A stretch of 64,000 bases of DNA from CAYNQN01 sp964530525 (lineage in GTDB: Bacteria; Actinomycetota; Acidimicrobiia; Acidimicrobiales; Acidimicrobilacustridaceae): contig CAZHBH010000001.1 of assembly GCA_964530525.1 (NCBI GenBank), positions 1 to 64,000 on the forward strand. Reading direction: 5' to 3'. Both the position numbers and the translations under genes were made by a program. This document shows, piece by piece, positions 54,842 through 63,219 of this stretch (its first letter is position 1; each line of letters starts with the position of its first letter). Under the pieces are notes generated by a model, which saw only the letters and a list, made by a program, of their open reading frames with translations, made no database searches and was not told the DNA's origin.

Positions 54842-56754
54842 GATGCATCACCCGTCTTGTCGGCAGCCGCGAGGGCGGGGGCCGAACCGTCGTCCACCTC
54901 GGCCAGGACGTTGTCCCAGCCGCGCCGCTGGATGCTGCTGAGGTCGGCGCGCTCGCGCACGACGCCCTCTTCCAGCAGGAGGATCTCGTCGCAGACCTCC
55001 CTCACGAACGAGAGGTTGTGCTCGATGAGGAGAACCGCGTACCCGTTCTTGGTGAGGTCCTGCAGGACGGTGCCGATCAGCACCAGGCCATCGGCGCCGA
55101 GGCCGGCCGCGGGCTCGTCGAGGCAGATGACCACGGGTCGAGCCACAACAGCCCGCCCGATCTCGACGATCCGCCTCAGCCCGAGCGACAGCTCCTCGAC
55201 GGCGGCCTCCTGCACGTGCTCGTCGAAGCGGAGCTCCGCGCAGACCTCCGACACGCGCTTGTCGTACTCCCGTGCGCGCCTGCGGTACCGCGGCGTGCCC
55301 AGGATGCTGCTCACCGGTCCCACGTGCTCGAGGAGGCCGACGGTGATGTTCTGCCTCACCGAGACCTCGAGCACGAGCTGGGGCACCTGGAAGGACCTGC
55401 GTATGCCCTTGCTGGCCATGAGGACCGGCGATCCGGACCTGGCCGCTGATCCGGCGACCGAGATGACTCCCGTGTCCTGGCGGACGAACCCGGTGATCAT
55501 GTTGAGCACGGTCGTCTTGCCCGATCCGTTGGGCCCGACGAGGCCGATCACCTGGCCGCTGCGAAGCTCCAGCGACACGTCGGCTACCGCCTGGACGCCC
55601 TCGAACGCCTTGCCGAGGCTGTTGGCAGCGACCACCACCCCACCGTGCGACGCCACCTGACCCTCCTCGGGGGGCGCGAGGTCGGCCGTCGCACGAGACT
55701 CCTCGTGCTCGGTCGCATCGGCGCGCGGGGGCGCCAGGCGCCTGGCGGCCCACTTCCTGACCACCGGCGCGATCCCCTCGGGGAACAACAGGGCGGCGAC
55801 CAGGATGCCCAGACCGAGCGCGATCTGGTTGTAGGGGCTGAAGGGCCCGATCCAGAGGCTGAAGGTCTGGAAGATGATCGTGCCGATGATGGCGCCCCAC
55901 AACGTGCCCCTACCACCGAGCACCACCGCGGCGATGATCAGCAGGAGCAGGTGCGAGCCGAAGGCGCTGGGCCCCACGAACTGGGCCTGGTGGGCCCAGA
56001 GCCAGCCGGCGAGGGCCACTGGCAGGGCGGCCACGGCCGCCAGCTGCACCTTCACCTTGCTCGTGTGGATGGCGGAGGCCTGTGCGGCGGTCTGGGCGTC
56101 ACGGATGGTACGCAGCGCCAGGCCCCAGTGCGTGCTGCCGACCCTGCGCATGAGCAGGAAGCACAGGGCCAGGACGCCGAGTATCAGCAGGTACTCGCCC
56201 ATGCGCGCCGACCGCAGCCCTGGGAAGCCGTCGACCGGCCCGATCCCGTTCTCACCGCCGGTCCACTGCTGGGTCGCGAGGATGACGTCGGGGAAGATGA
56301 CGACCAGGAAGATCGACGTGACCGCCAGGTACCAACCTCGCAGGCGGTAGCCGGGGGCGCTGGCGATGACTCCCAGCACGACGCCCACCGCGACGGCGCA
56401 AGGAAGCGTCAGCCAGGCGTTCCAGTCGAGGTTGATGTTCACGAGGGCAGCGGTGTACGCCGACGCCCCCATGATCACCGGCTGGGCCAGGGCGAGCTGG
56501 CCCCCGTAGCCGAAGCTGAGGTTCAGCCCGATGGCGACCATGGCGTACATGGCGACCAGCTCGAGCTGGGGGATGCTGAACGTGCCGGGCAGCATCAGGG
56601 GGAGGAGGATCGCGACGCCCAGGACCACCAACGGCGTCACCCGGGAACCGGCCCGGCCGGTGACCGGCGATTCCATGGCGTTGTAGGCGTGCCTGCGCAC
56701 GCGCCCCAAGATCCCCGTCGTCGCCGGGGCCGAGGTCGTCTCGGTGGTCGCCAC
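54838..56754 (-). CDS. Fused ABC permease-ATPase (LivM-LivG)
   Basis: GTG at 56754 follows GGGAGGT and lies 1 nt after the LivH stop; 638 residues. The LivM-type permease spans about 40-330 with some eight or nine TM helices and the family segments GLNLSFGYGGQLALAQPVIMGASAYTAALV and ALRTIRDAQTAAQASAIHTSKVKVQLA. A charged linker (about 335-370) joins a LivG ATPase: Walker A GLVGPNGSGKTTVLNM (about 404-419), signature ELSLGLRRIVEIGRAVVARP and Walker B VICLDEPAAGLG. The signature reads LSLG in place of the usual LSGG or LSYG. The fusion occurs in other actinobacteria too. Confidence 0.93.
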   Translation of the reverse strand: MATTETTSAPATTGILGRVRRHAYNAMESPVTGRAGSRVTPLVVLGVAILLPLMLPGTFSIPQLELVAMYAMVAIGLNLSFGYGGQLALAQPVIMGASAYTAALVNINLDWNAWLTLPCAVAVGVVLGVIASAPGYRLRGWYLAVTSIFLVVIFPDVILATQQWTGGENGIGPVDGFPGLRSARMGEYLLILGVLALCFLLMRRVGSTHWGLALRTIRDAQTAAQASAIHTSKVKVQLAAVAALPVALAGWLWAHQAQFVGPSAFGSHLLLLIIAAVVLGGRGTLWGAIIGTIIFQTFSLWIGPFSPYNQIALGLGILVAALLFPEGIAPVVRKWAARRLAPPRADATEHEESRATADLAPPEEGQVASHGGVVVAANSLGKAFEGVQAVADVSLELRSGQVIGLVGPNGSGKTTVLNMITGFVRQDTGVISVAGSAARSGSPVLMASKGIRRSFQVPQLVLEVSVRQNITVGLLEHVGPVSSILGTPRYRRRAREYDKRVSEVCAELRFDEHVQEAAVEELSLGLRRIVEIGRAVVARPVVICLDEPAAGLGADGLVLIGTVLQDLTKNGYAVLLIEHNLSFVREVCDEILLLEEGVVRERADLSSIQRRGWDNVLAEVDDGSAPALAAADKTGDAS

Positions 56755-56755
56755 G

Positions 56756-57667
56756 TCAGACCTCCCGCAGGCGGGCTGCACCGAAGCCGCCGGCGGCCCC
56801 GAACAGGCCCGTGGGCCGCACCAGCAGGACCACGAGGAGCACCAGGTAGAGCGCTGTGCTGGTGAGGTTGGGGTCGATGAAGATGGGCACGATGTTGCTG
56901 ATCAGGCCCACCAGCACCCCACCGACGAAGGCACCCGCGAAGCTCCCGAAGCCCCCGATCGCCATGGCCGCGAAGCCGAGGAGCAGGAACTGCTCGCCCA
57001 CGAAGGGGCTGGCGAAGGTGACGGGAGCCATGAGGACGCCCGCCAGGGCGGCGAGGATTCCAGCGGCACCGAAGGTTCCGAGGACCACCTTCAGGACGGG
57101 TACGCCCACCAGGCGGGCCCCCTCCCGATCCAGCACGGTGGCCCGCAGTAGCAGGCCAACCGTGCTGCGGCGCATCAACAGCTCCGTGAGGATCGCTATG
57201 ACCACGGTGACGGCCATCATCACGAGGTAGATGGGCCGGATCGGGATGCCGAGGAAGCTCAGGGGCGACTCGGTGACGTAGGAGTTGACGGCACGGGTCT
57301 CATCGGTGAACACCAGGGCGGCGCCGGCGTTGATCGCCAGGCCCAGGCCCAACGTCGTCACCAGCGTCCCCTCGGTGAGGCTCAACGTCCCGCCGCGGAC
57401 CACCACTGGTCTCACGGCGATGACGTAGTTGAGTATCCCGATGATCCCTCCGGCAGCCACTATCACCAACATGGCCACCAGGAAGGGCCAGTTGCTCAGC
57501 TGCCACAGCCAGTAGAGGGAGATCACGCCGATCATCACGGTCGAGCCCTGGGCGAAGTTGAACACACCGCTCGAGGCGAGCACGAGCGTGTAGCCCATGG
57601 CCACTAGCGCGTACATCCCTCCCAGGCCGAGGCCTGCGACTATGGCGAGACCAAGCTCTTGGCCCAC
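56756..57667 (-). CDS. livH: Branched-chain-type ABC permease, LivH-like
   Basis: The 303-residue membrane protein starts at GTG 57667 after GGGAGGT. It has about eight TM helices and the LivH motifs GLGLGGMYALVAMGYTLVLASSGVFNFAQGSTVMIGV and RATVLDREGARLVGVPVLKV (contact loop for the ATPase), ending with IDPNLTSTALYLVLLVVLLVRPTGLFG. It forms the pore with the LivM half of the fused gene. Confidence 0.93.
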   Translation of the reverse strand: MGQELGLAIVAGLGLGGMYALVAMGYTLVLASSGVFNFAQGSTVMIGVISLYWLWQLSNWPFLVAMLVIVAAGGIIGILNYVIAVRPVVVRGGTLSLTEGTLVTTLGLGLAINAGAALVFTDETRAVNSYVTESPLSFLGIPIRPIYLVMMAVTVVIAILTELLMRRSTVGLLLRATVLDREGARLVGVPVLKVVLGTFGAAGILAALAGVLMAPVTFASPFVGEQFLLLGFAAMAIGGFGSFAGAFVGGVLVGLISNIVPIFIDPNLTSTALYLVLLVVLLVRPTGLFGAAGGFGAARLREV

Positions 57668-57708
57668 TGCCTACCTCCCTGTCCTCGTCTCGGTCCTGTG
57701 GGCCGGGG

Positions 57709-58998
57709 CTACCTGGACAGGGTCAGCGGAACACCCTTCCACTGACCTTCCACGGGGTCACCGGGCTGCAGCAGCGACCAGAACTGGCTCATGTCTGCGT
57801 CGGCGAAGGTGTGGACCGTCTCGGTGTAGCCGGGCTTGTTCGGGAACCCGATGAGGGATTCGGCGGGGATGGTGCCGTTGCCGAGCTGCAGCGTGCTGCG
57901 CAGCTTCGACGAGTCGAGCGTGCCAGCCGTCTCGGCTGTCCAGACGAGGTAGTTGATGGCGTCGGCGTGGCCCACGGCGTAGCCGAGGTCGGCGATCGGG
58001 CCGATCTCCATGAGGGCCTTCTTGAACGCCTGCCCGAGGCTGTTGAGCTGCGTGCCCTGGATGGCCGGGCGGGTCCCGAGTGCGAAGAACTGGTCGGACA
58101 CCTCGGAGGGGATGTCACGCAGGGCGGAGCTGCCGGTGGGGCCCGTCACGAGCACCACGTCGCTCCAACCAAGCTGCTGGACACCACGCATGAGGGCCAC
58201 GAGGCCCGATGGGCTGAGCAGCTGCACGTAGATGCCCTTGGCGCCGGCGCTGCGGAGGCGCTGCAGCTGCGGGGTGAAGTCGGCTGCGTCAGCCGCTGTC
58301 GACTCGGAGCCCACGTACGTGATGCCCTGGGCCTGCGCCGTGCGCTCTACGGCAGCCAGCTGGGCCTGGCTCCCGGTGTCGGTACCGCCGATGCCGCCGA
58401 TGGGCTGCTTGCCACCCATCTCCTGCACCATGCCCTGCACCGCCGCCTGGACCTGCTGGTCGTTGGTGGGGTAGCCGGCGAAGCTGAACGGGTACTCGGA
58501 GGGGTTGATCACCTCGGGAGTGGTCGACATCGACATCGACATGATCTCCTCGGGCGTGAGGATGGGCATCATCGCAGCAGAGCTGGGAGCCGCAACGCCC
58601 GGGACGACGAAGAGGATGTCCTCGCGTGGCGTGTTGGCGAGCATCTCGCGGATGGCCAGAGCTGCCTTGGCGGGGTCGGAGGCACCGTCGAGGTGCTTCA
58701 TCTCCAGCGGACGCCCGAGGACGCCGCCGTTGTCGTTCACCACCTTGATCATGGCCTTGTAGGCGTCGACCTGGCGCTGACCGAAGGTGCCGAGGGGACC
58801 TGTCACGTCCGCGGCGGTCAGGAAGTAGACGGGGTCACCAGAAGGACCCCCCGAACCACCCGAGGTGGTGTCGGAGCTCTCGGAGGAGCTCCCTCCCCCA
58901 CAGGCAGCCGCGAGGAGCGCGAACGTGGCAAGAAGAGCCACGAAGAGCACCCGGACGGGCCGCAGCCAAGAACCTTGCTTCGGCGAAGGTGTTGTCAC
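57709..58998 (-). CDS. ABC substrate-binding lipoprotein, LivJ/K-like
   Basis: The 429-residue extracytoplasmic receptor has a lipoprotein signal (RPVRVLFVALLATFALLAAACGGGSS). After a Ser/Thr/Gly linker, a type I periplasmic-binding fold follows (PVYFLTAADVTGPLGTFGQRQVDAYKAMIKVVNDNGGVLGRPLEMKHLDGASDPAKAALAIREML). It ends SLLQPGDPVEGQWKGVPLTLSR. It is the first gene of the seven-gene operon and delivers the substrate; ligand residues cannot be assigned. GTG start with a moderate GGAAAGG site about 12 nt upstream. Confidence 0.92.
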   Translation of the reverse strand: MTTPSPKQGSWLRPVRVLFVALLATFALLAAACGGGSSSESSDTTSGGSGGPSGDPVYFLTAADVTGPLGTFGQRQVDAYKAMIKVVNDNGGVLGRPLEMKHLDGASDPAKAALAIREMLANTPREDILFVVPGVAAPSSAAMMPILTPEEIMSMSMSTTPEVINPSEYPFSFAGYPTNDQQVQAAVQGMVQEMGGKQPIGGIGGTDTGSQAQLAAVERTAQAQGITYVGSESTAADAADFTPQLQRLRSAGAKGIYVQLLSPSGLVALMRGVQQLGWSDVVLVTGPTGSSALRDIPSEVSDQFFALGTRPAIQGTQLNSLGQAFKKALMEIGPIADLGYAVGHADAINYLVWTAETAGTLDSSKLRSTLQLGNGTIPAESLIGFPNKPGYTETVHTFADADMSQFWSLLQPGDPVEGQWKGVPLTLSR

Positions 58999-59061
58999 TC
59001 GAAACTGCCTTTCCTCACGGAGCGGCTCTTCCCGCTCCCCCCGGTTGTCAGGACACTTGTC

Positions 59062-59112
59062 ACACTAGAACACAAGCAAGCGCTTGCCAAGCAATACTTT
59101 CGTCAGTATTTT
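59062..59112. promoter_or_regulatory. Back-to-back promoters with KstR2-type palindrome
   Basis: Minus strand: TTGGCA (59085-59090), 17 nt, TAGTGT (59062-59067) for the ABC-Rieske operon. Plus strand: TTGCCA (59084-59089), 17 nt, TATTTT (59107-59112) for the EthD-like gene. The perfect 12-bp palindrome GCAAG-CG-CTTGC (59076-59087) covers both -35 boxes. A second inverted repeat, AATACT-N6-AGTATT (59093-59110), covers the plus-strand -10 box. The first fits the KstR2 pattern A-N-CAAG-NN-CTTG-N-T except at the last position. Confidence 0.65.
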
Positions 59113-59167
59113 CGGCTCCGTTGCGAGGCACCCGGCCGGCCGGGTGAGCCGAGTCGAAGGAGGATGG

Positions 59168-59959
59168 GTGTTTCCGGCAGTCGCCTACTTCTCCTTCGCC
59201 CACGTCACCGAGCCCTCGGCCCATCGAGCCTTCAACGAGTACCACCAGCTCGATCACATGCCGGAGAACCTCGCCCTTCCGGCCGTCGCCTTCGGGCAGC
59301 GATGGGTGCGCTCGCCCGACTGCGCATCTCGAGCCCCTGCGGCGGACCCCCACCTCGACCCGGTCCACTACGTCACCATGTACTGGCTGCGCCACCCGAC
59401 CGAGGCGAGCCGCCGGGAGTGGCTGGAGCTGGGCACCCGCGCCCGCTTCTGGGGTAGGAGGCCAGATCTCGGCCTGGTGAGGCGGCCGCTCATAGGAGCG
59501 TTCTCGCCTGTACGAGGGACCGCTCACCCGAGGGTGAAGGTCTCGGCCCACGTGCTCCCCCTCCGTCCGATGCGCGGGGTGCACGTGAGGGTCTCGGACC
59601 TCGTCGGAGACGAGCTCTCGGTCGAGCGCGCGTGCAGGTGGCACGAGGATGTCCGGGTGCCTGGCCTCCTGGAGGTTCCGGGCGTCGCCGGCATCTGGAG
59701 CTTCGTCAGCGAGAGCTCGTTCCCCGCCTCGACCGGCGTGCGTGCCGGGCAGGCTCCCCCGAACGAGGGAGCCCCGCCGGTGCGCATCGAGGTGGCCTTC
59801 CTCGACGCCGACCCCGTCGAGGTGTTCGACGAGATCGTGGAGCGGGAGGCCGCCTCGGGAGGCCAAGGGCTGCCGGACGGTGTCCCAGAGGCGGAGCACC
59901 TCCGCTTCTCCAGCCCCCTCCGCACGATCACGCCCTGGGAGTGGGACTGGTTCGACTGA
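59168..59959 (+). CDS. EthD-like dimeric alpha-beta barrel protein
   Basis: GTG at 59168 follows AGGAGG; 263 residues. The N-terminal half (FPAVAYFSFAHVTEPSAHRAFNEYHQLDHMPENLALPAVAFGQRWV) has the ferredoxin-like fold and the YHxxDH-type motif of EthD/NIPSNAP-like proteins. The second half (RVKVSAHVLPLRPMRGVHVRVSDL, IEVAFLDADPVEVFDEIVER) looks like another copy of the fold. Such proteins act in oxidative breakdown of aromatics or ethers, often as accessory factors. It is divergent from the ABC-Rieske operon and shares its promoter region. Confidence 0.7.
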   Translation: MFPAVAYFSFAHVTEPSAHRAFNEYHQLDHMPENLALPAVAFGQRWVRSPDCASRAPAADPHLDPVHYVTMYWLRHPTEASRREWLELGTRARFWGRRPDLGLVRRPLIGAFSPVRGTAHPRVKVSAHVLPLRPMRGVHVRVSDLVGDELSVERACRWHEDVRVPGLLEVPGVAGIWSFVSESSFPASTGVRAGQAPPNEGAPPVRIEVAFLDADPVEVFDEIVEREAASGGQGLPDGVPEAEHLRFSSPLRTITPWEWDWFD

Positions 59960-59988
59960 CGCTCTGCGGTGGCCCGCCCGCGACGTGG

Positions 59989-61164
59989 TCATCGGCCGTA
60001 CACCTCGGCTCGCAGACGGGGGAGCACGCGACGAGCGAAGCGCTCCATGCTGGCCTCCGTGGCTCCGGCCGACATGTCCGACGACTGGACCATCATCAGC
60101 AGGTTCCCGAAGCCACCCACGTAGCGGTAGAACTCGCGGATCTGCTCGTAGACGGTGTCGGCGGTGCCGGCGAACGTGTAGCCCCGCTCGATCATGTCCT
60201 CCACCGGGCCGGTCGCCAGGTCGCCGAGGCGCTGGTACGGGTTGGCGTCGTGATCTTCGACCCGCTCGCGCAGGACGGTCGCCCTCACCCCCGCGTCGAG
60301 GAAGCCCGGGATGTCGACGAACTGGGGAGGGGTCCGCGCTGTCTGGAGCGGGAACCACTGGAGCTGGGCGGCAGCCTCCAGAGCTTCCTCGTCGGTCTCG
60401 CCGACGAACACGCAGGCGCAGTAGGCGAGGCGCTCGAGCGGGACCTCGGGCTCGCCCATGGACGCCCGTTGCTCCCTGTAGGCCTCGAACACCGCCTTGC
60501 AGCCGTCGGACCCGTTCATCATCGTGGCCATCGTGTGGCCCCTCGCCGCCACTCCCCTGGCAGATCCCGGGCTCGACGCCGTCTCCCACACGGGAGGGTG
60601 CGGCTGCTGGAGCGGCCTCGGGATGATGTTCACCTGCCTGTGGTGGAAGTGCTCGCCCTCCCAGTTGAAGGGACCTTCGGTGCCCTTCCAGGCAGCGACG
60701 ATCAGCTCCATGGCCTCGACGAACCGGTCGCGAAGGTCCACGGGCTGGGTGTTGGTCGGCGTGATCTCCATGGGTGACCCCCGGACGAACCCCACCTCGG
60801 CCCGCCCGCCTGAGAGGACGTCGACGAAGGCCATCTCCTCGGCGACCCGAACGGGATCGGCGCGGTTCGCCACCGGGTTGCCCAGCACCAGCAGCCGCGC
60901 CTTGCGGGTGGTCCGAGCCAGGACCGCCATGGTCAGCGGTGCCACCGAGTTGAGGCACGTGAGCGTGCCGTGGTGCTCGTTGAGCATTATGTCCAGGCCC
61001 AGCTCGTCGGCCTTCTCGTAGAGGCCGAAGTACTTCCTGTAGAGCGAGTAGCCCTTCTCGGGGTCGAAGAGCGACGAGGGGATGACCGTGCGCACGGGCC
61101 CCATCACGTCGGGGTCCGGAACCTCCGGGTACGGCATCTCGGTGAACGCCCAGGCTCGGAACAC
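59989..61164 (-). CDS. LLM-class flavin-dependent oxidoreductase (luciferase-like)
   Basis: GTG at 61164 lies 1 nt after the hydrolase stop, so the two are translated together. The 391-residue protein starts MFRAWAFTEMPYPEVPDPD and has the F420/FMN-type TIM barrel: GLYEKADELGLDIMLNEHHGTLTCLNSVAPLTMAVLARTTRKARLLVLGNPVANRADPVRVAEEMAFVDVLSGGRAEVGFVRG. The C-terminal HYGGFGNL-like YVGGFGNLLMMVQSSDM is characteristic. It probably acts as a monooxygenase with a partner flavin reductase. Substrate unknown. Confidence 0.92.
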   Translation of the reverse strand: MFRAWAFTEMPYPEVPDPDVMGPVRTVIPSSLFDPEKGYSLYRKYFGLYEKADELGLDIMLNEHHGTLTCLNSVAPLTMAVLARTTRKARLLVLGNPVANRADPVRVAEEMAFVDVLSGGRAEVGFVRGSPMEITPTNTQPVDLRDRFVEAMELIVAAWKGTEGPFNWEGEHFHHRQVNIIPRPLQQPHPPVWETASSPGSARGVAARGHTMATMMNGSDGCKAVFEAYREQRASMGEPEVPLERLAYCACVFVGETDEEALEAAAQLQWFPLQTARTPPQFVDIPGFLDAGVRATVLRERVEDHDANPYQRLGDLATGPVEDMIERGYTFAGTADTVYEQIREFYRYVGGFGNLLMMVQSSDMSAGATEASMERFARRVLPRLRAEVYGR

Positions 61165-61165
61165 G

Positions 61166-62047
61166 TCAGACCCCCGTCGTCATCGGTGAGAGCCGGGCGG
61201 CGCTCGACCGTCGACGCTGCAGGGCCCGCACGACCTCGGTCGCCGCCTCGAGCGGGACCTCCTCCTCGACCCGGTGTCCCACCCCGGCCATCTCGACCAC
61301 CTCTACCGGACCACCGAATAGAGAGGCGAGACGCCGGCAGTAGTCGGCGTCGAGCACGAAGGAGTCCTCCCCCGCACCGATGATCGTCACCTCGCCACGG
61401 ACCCGGCGAAGGCGGCGCGGGAGGGCGGGGTCGTGGAAGTACGGCTTCCAGCAGTACCTGGCGGTGGCTTCCTGGGCGCGCGTGATGGCGAGCAGCCCCT
61501 CCTCGTCCAGCGAGGAGAGGCGGTCCATGCCACGGGAGCTGAGCACGGCCTGCTGCTCGGAGGGGTGGATCGCGAAGAGGTCGACGAAGTCCCGATCGGT
61601 GCGGGACCCGAACTTCACCCCCACAGGAGCGATGAGCACGACGGGCCCCACGGCGGGGTGGCGTGTGGCCGCCATCTCCGCTGCGATCCAGGCCCCGATG
61701 GACGATCCGACGACCGGGACGGGTGACCCCTCCTCGCCGGCCATCTCCTCGAGCAGCTCGACGTACAGGTCGGCGAGGTCGCGGACGGTCGCCAGGTCGG
61801 CTGGCGGCACGGCGCTCCCCCATCCCGGGTGCAGCGGAGCGGTGACCGTGGCGTGCTCGCCGAGGGCCTCAAGGAACGGGCCGCAGAGCACGAGCCCGTC
61901 CTCCGCGTGGAGGTAGAGGGCTCGCTCTCCCTCGCCGGTCCGGAAGACCTCGAGGTCCACGTCGCCCAACTGCACGGTTGCTGAGTCCAGGCGGGCGGTG
62001 GCGGATCGAACTGGGGTGGGGGTGGGGGTCGGGTGGATGGTAGCCAT
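61166..62047 (-). CDS. Alpha/beta-fold hydrolase
   Basis: ATG at 62047 gives 293 residues (MATIHPTPTPTPVRSATARLD...). Catalytic Ser is in VVGSSIGAWIAAEMA, Asp in IIGAGEDSFVLDADYC and His in MAGVGHRVEEEVP. The PAEDG-like YLHAEDGLVLCGPFLEALGEHATVTAPLHPGWG forms the first strands. It is similar to C-C or ester hydrolases that act after ring cleavage. The start lies only 4 nt from an 18-bp palindrome that contains the likely -10 box, so the mRNA is short-leader or leaderless. It forms an operon with the LLM gene. Confidence 0.9.
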   Translation of the reverse strand: MATIHPTPTPTPVRSATARLDSATVQLGDVDLEVFRTGEGERALYLHAEDGLVLCGPFLEALGEHATVTAPLHPGWGSAVPPADLATVRDLADLYVELLEEMAGEEGSPVPVVGSSIGAWIAAEMAATRHPAVGPVVLIAPVGVKFGSRTDRDFVDLFAIHPSEQQAVLSSRGMDRLSSLDEEGLLAITRAQEATARYCWKPYFHDPALPRRLRRVRGEVTIIGAGEDSFVLDADYCRRLASLFGGPVEVVEMAGVGHRVEEEVPLEAATEVVRALQRRRSSAARLSPMTTGV

Positions 62048-62051
62048 GGTC

Positions 62052-62090
62052 TTTCTTGTATACAAGAAAAGTTTCTCTTGTTGTAGACAG
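62052..62090. promoter_or_regulatory. GntR-type operator pair over the hydrolase-LLM promoter
   Basis: TTTCTTGTATACAAGAAA (62052-62069) is a perfect 18-bp palindrome with the core TTGTATACAA. This is typical of FadR-type GntR repressors, as in the B. subtilis gluconate operator. A second, partial site TTGTAGACAG lies at 62081-62090. On the minus strand TATACA inside the palindrome is a good -10 box, 9 nt from the ATG, so a bound protein would block transcription. No GntR gene is in the window. Confidence 0.65.
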
Positions 62091-62144
62091 ACCGTACCAC
62101 CCAACCAGGAGCTGTCAAGGGTGATCGCGGCTGGGGCGCGCCGC

Positions 62145-63134
62145 TCACCAAGCGGCCGGCGCGCCTCCGAGCAGCGACGCCACGGCCGGAGCCAAGGCGC
62201 TGGCCAACCGCTCGTGGCCCCCGTCTCCGGGGTGCACCCCGGCGACGAGGCCGGCCGCCTCGACCAACTCTGCGGCGGCGACCAGCGACAGCGCCCGATC
62301 GTGCCGGCGAGCCTCCTGCACGAAGCCCTCCATGGCCGAGCGGAGGTCGGCGAGCGTCGCACCCAGCACGTTCGGCACGTGCTCGGCATCGGGGCGCCCG
62401 ATGGGGCTGACGAACAGCACGGGGACCTCCGGAAGCGCCGCGCGCACGACACCGATGAAGCCCTGCAGGCCCGATGCGATCATCGCCGGCGTGTGGGGGA
62501 CCCTCGTCCAGCAGTTGGTCCCGTAGGCCACGACGACCGCCGCCGGGGCGAGCTCTCCGATCCACTCGGCGCACGGGATCTCGCCCCTCGCCGCGCCCGC
62601 GTAGCCGAGGTTGACGATGTCGACCCCCGCCCTTCGGGCGACGAGGGAGGTCCAACGGCGCCCGGGCTCGGAGGCGGACCACCCTTGGGTGATCGAATCG
62701 CCGTAGCACGCCAGCCTCGGGAGGCTCGGGCCCGGCCGCACGTCGGCCCCACGAACGGCGAGCACCGACGGTGACATGTCCTCGGGTAGGTGCACCACCA
62801 CCCTCTCGTCGCCGCCATCGGGCTGGCCGACGTCGAGGGTCACGGTGCCTCGACCCGCCTCGGCCTCGACCATCGCCACACGACGCTCTCCCCTCCAGGC
62901 CGTGAAGGTCGTGACGAGTGGACGGGGCAGGTCGCCCACCGGCGTGCGTGCCACGTAGTCCACCTCCACCTTGCCGCTGCCGACCACCTCCATCCGCACG
63001 TCGGTGGGCACGCGAGCGGCGGCCAACGTGTCGGCCGGGAGGCGCGAGTCGCCCGGCCGAGCCCTGAGGTAGGGGTAAGGGCCCTCGACCGGATCCTGGA
63101 AGAGGCCGCGAAGGAAGCTTCGGGGGTCGCTCAT
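62145..63134 (-). CDS. SGNH/GDSL-type hydrolase
   Basis: The 329-residue protein has an N-terminal beta-sandwich-like part (about 1-140) and a C-terminal SGNH esterase domain: ACYGDSITQGWSASEP (block I, catalytic Ser), LGYAGAARGE (block II), AYGTNCW (block III Asn) and GVHPGDGGHERLA (Asp and His). No signal peptide is seen, so it acts in the cytoplasm as an esterase or deacylase. TAGGGT ends 6 nt before the ATG, fitting a leaderless mRNA, and the GCGCTTGCTTG block sits just upstream of it. Confidence 0.9.
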   Translation of the reverse strand: MSDPRSFLRGLFQDPVEGPYPYLRARPGDSRLPADTLAAARVPTDVRMEVVGSGKVEVDYVARTPVGDLPRPLVTTFTAWRGERRVAMVEAEAGRGTVTLDVGQPDGGDERVVVHLPEDMSPSVLAVRGADVRPGPSLPRLACYGDSITQGWSASEPGRRWTSLVARRAGVDIVNLGYAGAARGEIPCAEWIGELAPAAVVVAYGTNCWTRVPHTPAMIASGLQGFIGVVRAALPEVPVLFVSPIGRPDAEHVPNVLGATLADLRSAMEGFVQEARRHDRALSLVAAAELVEAAGLVAGVHPGDGGHERLASALAPAVASLLGGAPAAW

Positions 63135-63140
63135 GGCAGG

Positions 63141-63162
63141 ACCCTAGCTACCAAGCAAGCGC
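63141..63162 (-). promoter_or_regulatory. SGNH promoter element shared with the ABC-Rieske operon
   Basis: On the minus strand GCGCTTGCTTG-N5-TAGGGT has the same 11-mer and the same spacing to the -10 box as GCGCTTGCTTG-N5-TAGTGT at the ABC-Rieske operon promoter (59062-59083). The -10 box is 6 nt from the ATG at 63134. The shared block probably binds the same regulator. Confidence 0.5.
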
Positions 63163-63219
63163 ACGACTGGACGGTGTTACCCTGCGCCGCGTGCGCCGCC
63201 CCTGTCGCCCGAGCCCGAC

